Shown here: piece after piece, positions 45,828 through 54,292 of the stretch
Layout of the letters: each line of letters opens with the position of its first letter
Position numbering within the stretch: position 1 is the stretch's first letter
From: Paenibacillus endophyticus
GTDB taxonomy: Bacteria > Bacillota > Bacilli > Paenibacillales > Paenibacillaceae
Direction: 5' to 3'
DNA: 64,000 nt
NCBI RefSeq assembly: GCF_014192395.1
Contig: NZ_JACHXW010000006.1
Location: forward strand, 62,001 to 126,000
Notes under the pieces: model-generated
Told to the model about the DNA's origin: nothing
What the model saw: only the letters and a program-made list of their open reading frames with translations
The model's database searches: none
Translations under genes and position numbers: made by a program

Positions 45828-47000
45828 ATGGCAAACATTGACGCGCTAACACAGCAATTCATACAGCAATACGGCGGAGAAGCGGGTGACATCGCCGTGT
45901 TCCATGCTCCGGGCCGTGTCAATCTCATTGGCGAGCATACCGATTATAATGGCGGCTACGTTTTTCCGGCGGCTCTGACCTTCGGCACAACGCTGCTTGT
46001 ACGCAAGCGCGCAGACAAGGAGCTCGGTCTAGCGACAACTAACTTCCCTTCTTCCAAGAGCTTCTCGATCGATTCCATCGTGTATGACGAGGCGGATGAC
46101 TGGATGAATTATCCGAAGGGCATCGTCTATGAGCTTCAACAAACTGGCGTGCAATTCAGCAGCGGCTACGACCTGCTCTACCATGGCGAGATTCCAAACG
46201 GTGCGGGACTATCCTCGTCTGCTTCCATCGAAGTCGTTACGGCATTTGCGCTGCAAACGCTCGAAGGCCTTGAGACCGATAAGGTGAAAATCGCGCTGCT
46301 CTCCCAGAAATCGGAGAACGAGTTCAATGGCGTGCAATGCGGCATCATGGACCAGTTCGCCGTGGCAAACGGCAAGAAGGATCACGCGATCCTATTGATG
46401 TGCGACACGCTTGAATATGACCTGATTCCTTTCGATTCAGGAAACTACAAGCTCGTAATCGGAAACACGAACAAGCGCCGCGGTCTTGTCGACTCGGCAT
46501 ATAACGAGCGCCGTGCCCAGTGCGAGCAAGCGGTTGTCGATTTGCAAGCAGCTTTTCCTGATATTACACTGCTTGGCCAATTGAGCTTGGAGCAATTCAA
46601 TTCAGCCAAACATTTGATTAAAGATGCAACGGTGCAAAAACGCGCTCAGCACGTTGTAGAAGAAATCGACCGCGTCCTGCAATCGATCAAAGCTCTCAAA
46701 GCCAATAATCTTGCAGAGTTCGGCAAGCTGATGAATGGCTCGCATGACTCGTTGCGCGATCTATATGAAGTAACGGGCGACGAGCTTGACGCGATGGTTG
46801 CGGCAGCGCGCCAGGTGCCAGGCGTTCTAGGTTCCCGCATGACGGGCGCAGGCTTCGGCGGCTGTACGGTTTCCCTTGTGCATGAAGACAGCATCGATGC
46901 GTTCCAAGAAGAAGTGGGCCTAAAATACAACGAAGCGACGGGCTTAACGGCTGATTTCTATGTATGCACAATCGGCAATGGCGTAGAACGTCTAGTCTAA
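45828..47000 (+). CDS. galK: Galactokinase
   Basis: 390 residues. GHMP kinase motifs are clear: GRVNLIGEHTDYNGG (galactose binding, about residue 29), the ATP loop GAGLSSSAS (about 125), and GAGFGGCT near the C-terminus. It phosphorylates galactose at C1, first step of the Leloir pathway. Followed 34 bp later by galE and then galT. AAGGAACGTG upstream acts as the ribosome site. Confidence 0.96.
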   Translation: MANIDALTQQFIQQYGGEAGDIAVFHAPGRVNLIGEHTDYNGGYVFPAALTFGTTLLVRKRADKELGLATTNFPSSKSFSIDSIVYDEADDWMNYPKGIVYELQQTGVQFSSGYDLLYHGEIPNGAGLSSSASIEVVTAFALQTLEGLETDKVKIALLSQKSENEFNGVQCGIMDQFAVANGKKDHAILLMCDTLEYDLIPFDSGNYKLVIGNTNKRRGLVDSAYNERRAQCEQAVVDLQAAFPDITLLGQLSLEQFNSAKHLIKDATVQKRAQHVVEEIDRVLQSIKALKANNLAEFGKLMNGSHDSLRDLYEVTGDELDAMVAAARQVPGVLGSRMTGAGFGGCTVSLVHEDSIDAFQEEVGLKYNEATGLTADFYVCTIGNGVERLV

Positions 47001-47034
47001 TCAGAAATAAACGAATAGAGAGGGGAAATGAATC

Positions 47035-48024
47035 ATGGCCGTTTTAGTAACTGGCGGAGCAGGCTATATTGGCTCGCACGCAGTAGCAGCTCTTCAGGAG
47101 CGCGGAGAAGAAATCGTAATCGTTGACAATATGCAGCAGGGACATCGCAAAGCATTGCTTGGAGGCAAGCTCTATGAGGGCGACCTTCGCGACGCGGCAT
47201 TCATGGACACGGTATTCCAGGAAAACGAAATCGACGCGGTCATTCACTTCGCAGCGAATTCACTTGTAGGCGAAAGCATGAAGGATCCGGGCAAATATTA
47301 TCACAACAACGTATTCGGTACGCTATGCTTGCTGGAGAAAATGAATGAATACAATGTTCGCAAAATCGTTTTCTCATCAACGGCGGCGACCTACGGCGAG
47401 CCGGAGAACGTGCCGATCGACGAGTATGATCGTACGCTACCGACCAATGCTTATGGCGAAACGAAGCTGGCTATGGAAAAAATGATGAAATGGTTCGACG
47501 TGGCTCATAACATCAAATTCGTGTCGCTTCGTTATTTCAACGCGGCTGGAGCGCATGAAAGCGGGAAAATCGGGGAGGATCACAGCCCGGAGACGCACTT
47601 GATTCCAATCGTTCTTCAAGCAGCGCTAGGTCAGCGTCCTCACATCTCCGTATTCGGAGAGGATTATGAGACAGCGGACGGCACGTGCATCCGCGATTAC
47701 ATTCATGTAAGCGACCTTGCGGATGCGCATGTGCTTGCCGTAGACCGCCTGCGCGGCGGTGCCGACAGCGCGGTATATAACCTTGGCAATGGAACGGGCT
47801 TCTCCGTCAAGCAAGTGATTGAGATTGCGCGTGCCGTTACAGGGAAAGAAATTCCTGCAGTATTCGAAGCTCGCCGTGCAGGAGATCCTGCGACGCTCGT
47901 TGCTTCGTCAGACCGTGCACGCAAAGAGCTCGGCTGGAATCCGAAACGCGACAAGCTGGAGGATATCATTAAGAGCGCTTGGAGCTGGCATGAAGCGAAT
48001 CCAAACGGCTATGGCGACAAGTAG
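47035..48024 (+). CDS. galE: UDP-glucose 4-epimerase
   Basis: 329 residues. NAD-binding GGAGYIGSH at the N-terminus, catalytic Ser-Thr-Ala and YxxxK (SSTAATYG and YGETKLAME, Tyr about residue 142). It interconverts UDP-galactose and UDP-glucose. Middle gene of galK-galE-galT. GAGGGG precedes the ATG. Confidence 0.96.
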   Translation: MAVLVTGGAGYIGSHAVAALQERGEEIVIVDNMQQGHRKALLGGKLYEGDLRDAAFMDTVFQENEIDAVIHFAANSLVGESMKDPGKYYHNNVFGTLCLLEKMNEYNVRKIVFSSTAATYGEPENVPIDEYDRTLPTNAYGETKLAMEKMMKWFDVAHNIKFVSLRYFNAAGAHESGKIGEDHSPETHLIPIVLQAALGQRPHISVFGEDYETADGTCIRDYIHVSDLADAHVLAVDRLRGGADSAVYNLGNGTGFSVKQVIEIARAVTGKEIPAVFEARRAGDPATLVASSDRARKELGWNPKRDKLEDIIKSAWSWHEANPNGYGDK

Positions 48025-48056
48025 GAAACGGGCATAACGGAAAGGGGCAACAACAA

Positions 48057-49646
48057 GTGTCAAACCAACAACAAGCGCAACCCGCACAAGAGGCGCTGGC
48101 TCTAATAGAAAGGTTGCTGCAATTCGCAGAGCAGCGCAAGCTGCTCGTGGACCCATTGGACGCGCATGCGGCAAGAAATCAACTGCTCGATTTATTCGGC
48201 TTCACTGAAGCATTCGAAGGAGAAGTCATCGCTGAGCAATTGGACAGCGCGGTTCCGCTGCTTGAGCCGCTGCTCGATTATGGCTTTGCAATTGGATTGA
48301 TTCCTGACAACACGACGACCTATCGCGATCTTCTGGATGCCCGCATAATGGGCATGCTATTGCCGCGTCCTTCCGAGGCAAGCGCGTCGTTCGAGCGCAC
48401 GGCAAAGGAGGAGGGGCTGAAGGCGGCTACAGATGCGTTCTACAACCTCAGCATCGATTCCAACTATATTCGAATGGACCGCATCCGCAAAAACCTTTAT
48501 TGGCTGCATGATACAGCGTTCGGCAAGCTTGAGATTACGATCAATCTCTCGAAGCCGGAGAAGGACCCGAAGGAAATTGCGCTGCTCAAAACGATGCCGC
48601 AAGCGAAATATCCGAAATGTCTGCTCTGTATCGAGAATGTCGGCTATGCAGGACGGCCGGATCATCCTGCTCGCCAGAATCTACGCGTATTGCCGCTTAC
48701 TCTTCAGAATGAGCAGTGGTATTTCCAATATTCACCATATGTATATTACAATGAGCATAGCATCATATTCAAAGGCGCGCATGAGCCGATGGTTATTTCC
48801 CATTCATCCTTTGCGCGGCTGCTGGATTTCGTTGAGCTGTTCCCGCATTATTTCATAGGCTCGAATGCAGATTTGCCAATCGTTGGCGGGTCCATACTCA
48901 GCCATGACCACTTCCAAGGTGGAAGGCATGTTTTCCCCATGGAGGCTGCTTCTACGGACACCTTGTTCATTGATCCGAAGCTGCCTGGCGTGCGCTTTGG
49001 TATCGTGAACTGGCCGATGTCTGTCGTACGAGTCAACGGCTCCTCCAAAGCGGACGTGCATAGCGCCTCCTGCCGGATTCTCGATGAATGGCGTGCTTAC
49101 AGCGACGAATCGGCTGATGTGCTGGCATTCACTGAAGATGGGAGCGGGAAGCGAACGCCTCACAACACGATCACGCCGATTGCCCGCTTGAGAGACAATG
49201 GAGAATACGAGATCGATCTGGTGCTTCGCAACAATCGCACAAGCGAGGAGCATCCGGATGGCATCTTCCATCCGCACAAGCATCTGCACCACATTAAGAA
49301 AGAGAATATCGGATTAATCGAAGTAATGGGGCTTGCGGTGCTGCCTGGACGTTTGAAGGATGAGCTGGGACAAATCGCTGCTTATCTGACAGATGCTTCC
49401 TCGGCTGATCCTACAGCCCTTCAGACAGCGGAGCATCCGCTTCATCATCACGCGGGCTGGCTGCTAGCGCTCATCGAGCGATTCGGCACGGCAAATTCGG
49501 CTGATCAAGCCAAAGCTATCGTCGAATCCGAGACGGGCGCTAAATTCCTTGATGTGTTGAAGGATGCTGGCGTATATAAGCGAACACAAGCCGGCACAGC
49601 GGCATTTGAGCGATTTTTAACGTCGATTGGGCTTCAAAAAGCTTAA
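48057..49646 (+). CDS. galT: UDP-glucose--hexose-1-phosphate uridylyltransferase (Firmicute type)
   Basis: 529 residues, the longer class II GalT form of Firmicutes. The nucleophile region SHDHFQGG and the HPHKHLHH cluster are visible. It moves UMP from UDP-glucose to galactose 1-phosphate. It starts with GTG after AAAGGGG, 32 bp after galE, and a terminator follows. Confidence 0.95.
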   Translation: MSNQQQAQPAQEALALIERLLQFAEQRKLLVDPLDAHAARNQLLDLFGFTEAFEGEVIAEQLDSAVPLLEPLLDYGFAIGLIPDNTTTYRDLLDARIMGMLLPRPSEASASFERTAKEEGLKAATDAFYNLSIDSNYIRMDRIRKNLYWLHDTAFGKLEITINLSKPEKDPKEIALLKTMPQAKYPKCLLCIENVGYAGRPDHPARQNLRVLPLTLQNEQWYFQYSPYVYYNEHSIIFKGAHEPMVISHSSFARLLDFVELFPHYFIGSNADLPIVGGSILSHDHFQGGRHVFPMEAASTDTLFIDPKLPGVRFGIVNWPMSVVRVNGSSKADVHSASCRILDEWRAYSDESADVLAFTEDGSGKRTPHNTITPIARLRDNGEYEIDLVLRNNRTSEEHPDGIFHPHKHLHHIKKENIGLIEVMGLAVLPGRLKDELGQIAAYLTDASSADPTALQTAEHPLHHHAGWLLALIERFGTANSADQAKAIVESETGAKFLDVLKDAGVYKRTQAGTAAFERFLTSIGLQKA

Positions 49647-49652
49647 GATAGC

Positions 49653-49707
49653 TAAACCTCCATTCCCCCAGCTTGCTGAGCGTGGGTAAGGAGGTTTTCT
49701 TTTTTTA
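49653..49707 (+). terminator. Terminator of the gal operon
   Basis: AAACCTCC pairs with GGAGGTTT around CCCCAGC/GCGTGGG, followed by a T-run. Confidence 0.8.
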
Positions 49708-49859
49708 TATGGATTTTATAAACCGGATGTATATTTATGAAAAGTGAAATTATATTAATTTGTAAAGTGACAAAATTTATGGTATTTTTTATATGATAAA
49801 CAAAGCAATATGCATTATTATATTTATAACTCTATAAACTATTTATCGGAGGGGTCAAG

Positions 49860-50312
49860 ATGTCCGAAAAAATGCTGCCGCTGGACGACTTTTTGCAGCT
49901 GAGCACTGATGAGCAAGTAGAGAAGCTTAAACGCTGGAAGATGGATTATACGCTTAAGGATATCCGCGAGGCTTGGAATTTCAAGCACTCTGCGCAATAT
50001 TACATGCTGTTGAAGAAGCTGCGTATCTATGAGAGAGTTGTGAATAAATCAGATAAATTTTACCCTGTTCAGGAGCAGCTGATCGCCCGTGCGAATGCAG
50101 GCGGCGACCGCGGCTGGTCCGGCTCAAACGCACTGTCAGAGCGCAAACTGCCTGCAGACAGCTTTGACTATCATTTGAATATGACCTTGAGCGGTCCGGA
50201 GCTTGCGGATAAGCTGGAGCGAATTGCCCATTTCCTTAAAGGCGAGCATAAAGACGTATCTATAAAGCTTTCGATCGTAGGCGTGGTAGCGGAAGAGGAA
50301 GAACAGAATTAG
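49860..50312 (+). CDS. Hypothetical protein with helix-turn-helix-like N-terminus
   Basis: 150 residues. The first 60 residues (EQVEKLKRWKMDYTLKDIRE) look like a helix-turn-helix, with TLKDIREAWNFKHSAQYY as a possible recognition part; the last 65 form a separate mixed domain with an acidic end. It stands alone after an AT-rich leader, with GGAGG 6 bp before the ATG. Could be a small DNA-binding regulator, but I do not recognise the family. Confidence 0.75.
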   Translation: MSEKMLPLDDFLQLSTDEQVEKLKRWKMDYTLKDIREAWNFKHSAQYYMLLKKLRIYERVVNKSDKFYPVQEQLIARANAGGDRGWSGSNALSERKLPADSFDYHLNMTLSGPELADKLERIAHFLKGEHKDVSIKLSIVGVVAEEEEQN

Positions 50313-50324
50313 TTGATTGCCGAA

Positions 50325-50369
50325 AAGAACCGAGCTAGGCGCAGTTGCCAGGCTCGGTTCTTCTTTTGT
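50325..50369 (+). terminator. Terminator after the hypothetical gene
   Basis: AAGAACCGAGC pairs with GCTCGGTTCTT, followed by CTTTTG. Confidence 0.8.
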
Positions 50370-50421
50370 CGCAATATGAAAATAAATGTCTGATACTGGA
50401 ATATATTGTTTTAAAATGTTC

Positions 50422-50649
50422 TTATTGAATGCGGAGCTTGCCAAGTTCGGATACCAAGGCTTCAACTTCACTTATGCTGAACTTTTCCTTGGAAGCGACT
50501 ACCTCATATAGGTCTCTTATATCTTCATATTTGCCGAGGTCGAAGTTGGAAGCTTGCATAGCGGCAGCGGAAGCCATTTTGAGCTTCGTTTTGATGACAT
50601 CGATCATAAACTCGACGTTTTCTTGGGTTTGCTGGTCTAAATTAGTCAT
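50422..50649 (-). CDS. DUF1128 family protein
   Basis: 75 residues, all helical and without membrane segments, matching the usual length and pattern of DUF1128 (NVEFMIDVIKTKL and DIRDLYEVV). Function unknown. The ATG at 50649 follows GGAGGCACTAC; the frame is open 21 codons further without a site. Divergent from yyaC. Confidence 0.88.
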   Translation of the reverse strand: MTNLDQQTQENVEFMIDVIKTKLKMASAAAMQASNFDLGKYEDIRDLYEVVASKEKFSISEVEALVSELGKLRIQ

Positions 50650-50761
50650 GTAGTGCCTCCCGAATGGTATTCGAGCCGAAAAGGGCTCGATGGATATGGT
50701 TTCTTCGTACATGTTTGCAATGCAGCAATTGTATCATGTTTCACTCGGCAATGACCACAAA

Positions 50762-50790
50762 TTGAACAGGATCATAAAATTGGATACAAT
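50762..50790 (+). promoter_or_regulatory. SigA-like promoter before yyaC
   Basis: TTGAAC (50762-50767), 17-bp spacer, TACAAT (50785-50790). The transcript would start about 3 bases before the assigned ATG, so the mRNA may be almost leaderless. Confidence 0.5.
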
Positions 50791-50799
50791 TAGACAGAA

Positions 50800-51381
50800 A
50801 TGAAAAGTATACGATCACAGGGCAGGTGCACGGCCACGGAACAGTTAACGAAGTTCGAAATAGAACCCTTTCTTGCATCCATTGCAGCAAGGCACAGTGA
50901 TCGCGACAGCATCGTATTCGTATGTATCGGCAGTGACCGGTCATCCGGCGATTCCTTGGGTCCGCTCATCGGAAGCATGCTCAAGGAGCGCGGCTGGAAG
51001 CAAGTGATCGGAACCTTGCAATCACCATGCGATGCACATGCTGAAGAGCAGGCAGTGCAAGCCGTTCCAAAGGAAGCGACGATAATCGCAATCGATGCCT
51101 GTTTGGGCAAGCCATCCTCTATTGGCCGTTTTTTGGTAGCGGAAGGCCCGCTTCAGCCAGGCAAGGCAATTGGCCGCAGGCTGCCTCCGATAGGCCAGTT
51201 CAGCATCGCCGGCGTCGTTAATGCGAACGGGCCTAAAGCCTATTGGATGCTTCAGACGACATCCCTTTACCAAGTCATGCGCATGGCACGCGATGCGGTA
51301 GACGCTATTGAGGCAGCATGGAGTAAGGATAAGGAACAGGACAAAACGCATGACACTGAATGGAAAATTCCGATTGTATAA
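50800..51381 (+). CDS. yyaC: YyaC-family spore protease-like protein (DUF1256)
   Basis: 193 residues. The DUF1256 core is clear: FVCIGSDRSSGDSLGPLIG, then IDACLGKP and the segment around GQFSIAGVVN. The fold is related to hydrogenase maturation proteases, and YyaC is made in sporulating Bacillus. The first ATG has no ribosome site, so the start is uncertain. The next hydrolase gene starts 15 bp after the stop. Confidence 0.85.
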   Translation: MKSIRSQGRCTATEQLTKFEIEPFLASIAARHSDRDSIVFVCIGSDRSSGDSLGPLIGSMLKERGWKQVIGTLQSPCDAHAEEQAVQAVPKEATIIAIDACLGKPSSIGRFLVAEGPLQPGKAIGRRLPPIGQFSIAGVVNANGPKAYWMLQTTSLYQVMRMARDAVDAIEAAWSKDKEQDKTHDTEWKIPIV

Positions 51382-51396
51382 AGGAGTATGAGAAAT

Positions 51397-52257
51397 ATGG
51401 GTAAAGAAGACGCTTTGGAAGTATATTCAATCGCACAGCGCAAGGTATTGCTTAATAACGGTTTAGAGCTTGCATATTATGATTCGCATCCCCATGACGG
51501 AGGTGCTGCCGACGATATTACAGAGGTTGTTGTATTGCTGCATGGCTATTGCGGAAGCTCTGCCTATTGGGAGCAAATCGTAGAGGAGCTGGAGCAGTCA
51601 GTACGTATCCTTGCACTGGACGCTCGCGGCCATGGCAGAAGTTCGGCGCCTGAAGAAGAAGTCTATACGATGGAGAAATATGCGGACGATGTTGCGGAGC
51701 TGCTCATTAAGCTAAACGTCCATAACGCGGTACTGCTAGGCCACTCTTTAGGCGGCTATATCACCTTGGCATTTGCTGAGAAATACAGCAAGAAGCTGTC
51801 TGCTATTGGGCTTATCCACTCGACAGCGCTACCGGATGGCGAGGCCGCGAAGGAAAACCGGGATAAAGCCGTTGCGGCATTGGAGCAAAACGGCGTGCCT
51901 GCATTTATTGACGGCTTGATTCCAAAGCTGTTTGCGCCAGCTAATCTAGAAGCGCTGCAAGGAGAGGTTGAGCGCGGCAAAGTAATCGGATACGGCACAT
52001 CGCTGCGGGGAGCAGTGGCGACAGCTAAAGGCATGAAGGCAAGGGAAGACCGCAAGCATGTCATTGAGCAGTTGGAGCTGCCTGTTCTGCTCGTAGCTGG
52101 CGCAAATGATAAAGTGATTCCGCTGGAGAGCGCGTTTGCGGCAGTCAACGCCCAAACTACAAAGGTACAGCTTGACAGTGCCGGCCACATGGGGATGGTC
52201 GAGCAGCCTAAGGCATTGATTGCGGCAATCCGCAGCTTCGTGAACGCCAAGCAGTAG
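51397..52257 (+). CDS. Alpha/beta hydrolase
   Basis: 286 residues. HGYCGSS oxyanion loop, nucleophile elbow LGHSLGGY (Ser about residue 112), Asp in GANDKVIP and His in SAGHMGMVEQP: a full catalytic triad of an esterase/peroxidase-like hydrolase. The ATG at 51397 has AAGGAG 10 bp upstream; the ATG at 51388 is too close. Substrate unknown. Probably co-transcribed with yyaC and the next gene. Confidence 0.88.
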   Translation: MGKEDALEVYSIAQRKVLLNNGLELAYYDSHPHDGGAADDITEVVVLLHGYCGSSAYWEQIVEELEQSVRILALDARGHGRSSAPEEEVYTMEKYADDVAELLIKLNVHNAVLLGHSLGGYITLAFAEKYSKKLSAIGLIHSTALPDGEAAKENRDKAVAALEQNGVPAFIDGLIPKLFAPANLEALQGEVERGKVIGYGTSLRGAVATAKGMKAREDRKHVIEQLELPVLLVAGANDKVIPLESAFAAVNAQTTKVQLDSAGHMGMVEQPKALIAAIRSFVNAKQ

Positions 52258-52280
52258 CAGGCAAGGAGAGGGGGAACCAA

Positions 52281-52934
52281 ATGTTTCAACGCGACTATTT
52301 CATGCGCATGATTGAGCAGATGACCGAAGCGGTAGGCCAAATCTTAAATCTTAGGCGCGAGCGCAAGCATGAGGATGCGCTGCTCTACATCGATGAGCTG
52401 CTCGACAAAAAGTTCCGACTGAGCAGCAAGCTGATTCGATCCTTGTCTGACGAGGATTTAATGAAAATGATGACAACGAACGGGATATTGGAAACGGACC
52501 ACCTGCAAGCGATTGCCTTGTTAATGAAACAGGAAGCAGAGGTCAATGCGGAGCTGGAACGCGAGGATGAGAGCTTCTTCGCTTATTTGAAATCCCTTCA
52601 CCTCTTTGTGAGATTAGCGCTTGCCGGCGCAGAGCCAACGTTTGCCGAGCCTCGCGAGATGATCAAGGAGCTGCAGGACAAGCTCCTTCCTTATGAACTG
52701 CCCATGAAGTCCAAACGGCTGCTATTGGAGTGGAATGTAGAGGAAGGCCGATTCGACTCTGCTGAGAACCTCATGCATGAGCTGCTTGAGGATAACGCGC
52801 TCGGGCTGGCGGAGGCAGAGGCCATTTATCGGCGAATGCTCCTGCAGACAGACAGTGCGCTTGAGGCAGGCGGGCTGCCGCGGGAGGAAATAATGCTAGG
52901 GCTTGAATCATTGCCTGGGCATCATAACGTATAA
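52281..52934 (+). CDS. DUF6483-family helical protein
   Basis: 217 residues, mostly helical and charged, starting FQRDYFMRMIEQM and holding TPR-like helix pairs (AENLMHELLED). It resembles the DUF6483 family of Firmicutes; no activity is known. GGAGAGGGGG precedes the ATG. Confidence 0.75.
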   Translation: MFQRDYFMRMIEQMTEAVGQILNLRRERKHEDALLYIDELLDKKFRLSSKLIRSLSDEDLMKMMTTNGILETDHLQAIALLMKQEAEVNAELEREDESFFAYLKSLHLFVRLALAGAEPTFAEPREMIKELQDKLLPYELPMKSKRLLLEWNVEEGRFDSAENLMHELLEDNALGLAEAEAIYRRMLLQTDSALEAGGLPREEIMLGLESLPGHHNV

Positions 52935-52991
52935 CCGGCTGAGCGCGAAGCGGCGTTTAGTTACATTAAGGGCTAGGAGTGAGACAGCATC

Positions 52992-54179
52992 ATGACAGAA
53001 CAATGGCAGCAAGACATCGCTGGCTGGATCGGCGGCAAGGAGCTGCTGCAAGCATCGCTAAGCCAGCCAAAACGCAAGGATGGTACCACAGCGCCAAAAA
53101 CAATTATTCGTCCTATCGAGATGAAGAATGGTCTGTTCTACCAATTCGAATACCATTTCGCCAATAAGGTGACGCATGATAATCTTGCAGCGCCCGAGGC
53201 AGGCGAGCGAATGATCGCATTGCTGCAGGATCACTACAGGCAAGCGCTTATTAAAACATCTGAAGCGGATGTTCAGTTGCTCTTTAACAAGAAAGGCAAA
53301 GCTGCGATTCTGAAGAAGCCTCCAACCGGAGATGCTCAAAAAAGCGTCCAGCAGCACAACAGGCAGAAGCAGCGTGTGCTTGCCGAGGGCAAGGCGGCTC
53401 CGTTTCTTGTTGAACTCGGCATCATGACGCCGGAAGGCCTGGTCCACGCCAAGAAGCAGGATAAATATAAACAAATTAATCGCTTTCTTGAAATGGTAAC
53501 GGATGTGCTTGCTTATTTGCCGAAGGACAAAGAGCTGACGATTGTCGACTTTGGCTGTGGGAAGTCGTATTTGACGTTTGCGCTTTATCATCTGCTTGCA
53601 ATCGAACAGCAGCGCAATATTCGCATTATCGGTCTTGATCTGAAGGCGGATGTTATCGCATTCTGCTCCGAGCTCTCTGAGAAGCTGGGCTATGACAAAC
53701 TGAAATTTCTCGTTGGCGATATCGCTGATTATGAGGAACTCCACGAAGCTGATATGGTGGTTACGCTGCATGCCTGTGATACGGCAACAGATGCCGCGCT
53801 GGCAAAGGCGGTCAATTGGGGCGCTTCCGTTATTATGTCGGTTCCATGCTGCCAGCACGAGCTGTTCAAGCAGGTAAGCAATGACGTTCTCGCACCGCTG
53901 CTTTCTCAAGGACTGCTGAAGGAGCGCTTCTCGGCGCTTGCTACCGACGCTGCCCGCGGAACTCTGCTGGAGGTGCTTGGCTATAAGGTGCAAATGCTGG
54001 AGTTTGTAGATCCGGAGCATACGCCCAAAAACCTGCTTATTCGGGCAGTGAGATCCGAGGAGCAGAAGCCTTCGTTGAAGAAATGGGAGCAATATAAGCA
54101 ATTCCGCCAATTTCTGAGCATTTCACCTTCTCTAGAGCATATGCTTGAAGGGCGTTGGCCGGCGTCTATTTCTGAATAA
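52992..54179 (+). CDS. SAM-dependent methyltransferase (Methyltransf_32-like)
   Basis: 395 residues. The N-terminal 180 residues carry no motif I recognise; then a Rossmann methyltransferase with IVDFGCGKSYLTFALYHLL (about 189), a GLDLKADVI acidic end, and VVTLHACDTATD. The CDTATD motif and late cysteines (MSVPCCQHE) are typical of this family. The target is unknown, possibly RNA. Confidence 0.85.
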   Translation: MTEQWQQDIAGWIGGKELLQASLSQPKRKDGTTAPKTIIRPIEMKNGLFYQFEYHFANKVTHDNLAAPEAGERMIALLQDHYRQALIKTSEADVQLLFNKKGKAAILKKPPTGDAQKSVQQHNRQKQRVLAEGKAAPFLVELGIMTPEGLVHAKKQDKYKQINRFLEMVTDVLAYLPKDKELTIVDFGCGKSYLTFALYHLLAIEQQRNIRIIGLDLKADVIAFCSELSEKLGYDKLKFLVGDIADYEELHEADMVVTLHACDTATDAALAKAVNWGASVIMSVPCCQHELFKQVSNDVLAPLLSQGLLKERFSALATDAARGTLLEVLGYKVQMLEFVDPEHTPKNLLIRAVRSEEQKPSLKKWEQYKQFRQFLSISPSLEHMLEGRWPASISE

Positions 54180-54226
54180 GGCATAAAAATCAATCGTTAA
54201 ACTTTGAGATTTTTGATATTAAGCAA

Positions 54227-54255
54227 TTGTCGATGGAATTAACATTTGATACAAT
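54227..54255 (+). promoter_or_regulatory. Promoter before the diguanylate cyclase gene
   Basis: TTGTCG (54227-54232), 17-bp spacer, TACAAT (54250-54255). The -35 region TTGTCGAT is close to a Spo0A box (TTGTCGAA), with one mismatch. Confidence 0.55.
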
Positions 54256-54292
54256 GGAAGAAGATGGCTATCTAATGAATGGGTGAACCGTA

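Noticed and set aside
53058-54110. 350-codon open frame on the minus strand inside the methyltransferase gene
   Set aside because: It is antisense to a gene with clear SAM-binding motifs and has a Leu/Arg/Cys-rich, low-meaning translation with no ribosome site.
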